Below, piece by piece: positions 63,126-64,000 of a stretch of DNA of 64,000 nucleotides; position 1 is the first letter of the stretch; each line of letters opens with the position of its first letter. The stretch spans positions 1,215,180 to 1,279,179 of the forward strand of contig NW_025064885.1 in the NCBI RefSeq assembly GCF_019112545.1, read 5' to 3'. The position numbers and the translations under genes are program-made. This DNA comes from Guyanagaster necrorhizus. Its lineage: Eukaryota > Basidiomycota > Agaricomycetes > Agaricales > Physalacriaceae. Below the pieces are notes generated by a model. The model was not told the origin of the DNA and searched no databases. It was given only the letters and a program-made list of their open reading frames with translations.

Positions 63126-64000
63126 TTACACAGACTCCAAAATCTCCGGCTCCTGAAAGTCCTTCGCAATGCGTGTGCCAGTCTCCTGTGGAAAATAAAT
63201 AAATAAATAAGGACAGGTAAAGCAAAGGTACAGTGGTACTCACATCTGTTGACTCGCCGTGAAGCTCCATCAACTTGTTGACGTCGAACTTGGGTGCCTT
63301 CAAGATTTTAGCCTTGCGCACGTACACGTTTTGAAGCGGGTAGATGCTTCTCGATGCCTTCTCAATCTCACGCCCAATCGCCTCCGGGATAAATTTCTGC
63401 ACCAAGTCCTTCAAGTCACAGTTGACCGACTCGCGCGTCATGATCTCGAACATCTTTTTCCGGATTTCCCGTATTTGACTTGACTGAGCGTAGGTCGTCT
63501 TCTTCACTTGCGATGGGCGTCGCTTGGTGAAGCCAATGGCAAAAAGCCGGAGGAGGTAGCCATCAGTGGTCTTGACGTCGACGTGGGCTTCGATGAGAGT
63601 TTGCCACTTGCGAACAAGGGAACGAAGTTTGTCTGACGTGAAGTCCATGCCGTGGAAATTTGTTAAGCAATTCTTGCCCTGGACTTCATCGATTCGCAGA
63701 CGCATTTTGCGGAAGGACTGCTCCTCGTCCTTGTTGAGATCACCTAACGACACCTCAATGATACGACCCTTGAGAGAATCATTGGCATTTTCTAAAAGGC
63801 TCATGAGGTGTCCTGTCATTTGTACAGTAGCCAAAAGACATACTTAGGCCCTGCGACCGGTTGACTAGAGTTTTGCCAACGTTGCGAACTTCAAAGATGG
63901 AAGGCGCCTTGACATCATACCACTCTGCGACAGGGTCAACATACGCAGAACGTCCTAGGAGGTAGCGACGCACCCTTGCGAGAGAAAGGATCGACAACCT
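63126..64000 (-). CDS. RPS1: 40S ribosomal protein eS1 (RPS1/S3a), 5' truncated by window
   Basis: The first visible exon reads VVDPFSRK; the extreme N-terminus lies beyond position 64000. After an intron comes [20 protein letters not shown], then VNRSQGLK, and after a second intron [80 protein letters not shown] and [60 protein letters not shown] and [11 protein letters not shown] are followed by a final intron holding a short ATTT repeat. The last exon encodes [19 protein letters not shown]. The match to eS1 is complete over the visible part. Confidence 0.95.

Noticed and set aside
63189..63211. ATTT/AAAT tandem repeat
   Set aside because: A short simple repeat within the last intron of the eS1 gene; too small to be considered a regulatory or mobile feature.

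Overview
The window is nuclear DNA of a filamentous basidiomycete, most likely a mushroom-forming Agaricomycete. The evidence is a compact layout of roughly 30 genes on both strands, many short GT-AG introns (mostly about 45-60 nt) cutting almost every gene, two Zn2Cys6 regulators, a decayed F-box gene of the kind expanded in Agaricomycetes, and several long proteins I recognise only as basidiomycete proteins without a function. Gene models were assembled by eye from conserved protein segments and splice sites. Outer limits are usually firm, but some internal exon borders are approximate. No RNA gene, CRISPR array or intact mobile element could be supported.

Layout. 0.5-7.5 kb: RBG1/DRG1 GTPase (+), a Yar1-like ankyrin protein (-), and a polytopic membrane protein (+). 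7.5-11.6 kb: poor in genes, with fragmentary open frames only. 11.6-15.9 kb: two uncharacterised proteins (+). 16.1-26.0 kb: VMA21 (-), ALG8 (+), IMP4 (+), aspartyl aminopeptidase (-), UTP12/DIP2 (+). 26.5-34.3 kb: a small secreted protein (-) diverging from a Zn2Cys6 regulator (+), then a Cys/Met-metabolism PLP enzyme and a two-RRM protein (+). 34.6-40.8 kb: LOA1-like acyltransferase (-), TVP38 (+), UFE1/syntaxin-18 (-), F-box pseudogene (-). 41.2-49.1 kb: SSU72, proteasome alpha2 (PRE8), a tentative gene, a short Zn2Cys6 protein, aldehyde dehydrogenase (-), COX8 (+). 49.1-51.4 kb: no gene. 51.4-64 kb: an uncharacterised protein (+), a small membrane protein (-), FAF1 (+), an uncharacterised protein (-), a p27-autoantigen zinc-ribbon protein (-), an EDEM-type GH47 protein (+), APRT (-) and the 5'-truncated ribosomal protein eS1 (-).

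Two themes recur. Six genes serve ribosome production or ribosome-associated functions (RBG1, Yar1-like, IMP4, UTP12, FAF1, eS1). Another group serves the ER, Golgi and secretory pathway (VMA21, ALG8, UFE1, TVP38, LOA1, EDEM). The strongest structure beyond the genes is a palindromic CACGTG E-box in five of the eight divergent gene pairs, twice in the VMA21/ALG8 spacer, and upstream of IMP4 and UFE1. I found only 11 copies in the window and 8 are in upstream spacers. Other points of interest are two consecutive GC-AG introns in UTP12, a small secreted protein with two Kex2-type sites, a possible dual-targeted aldehyde dehydrogenase, and the multiply broken F-box gene. I did not find a clear new multi-gene system.
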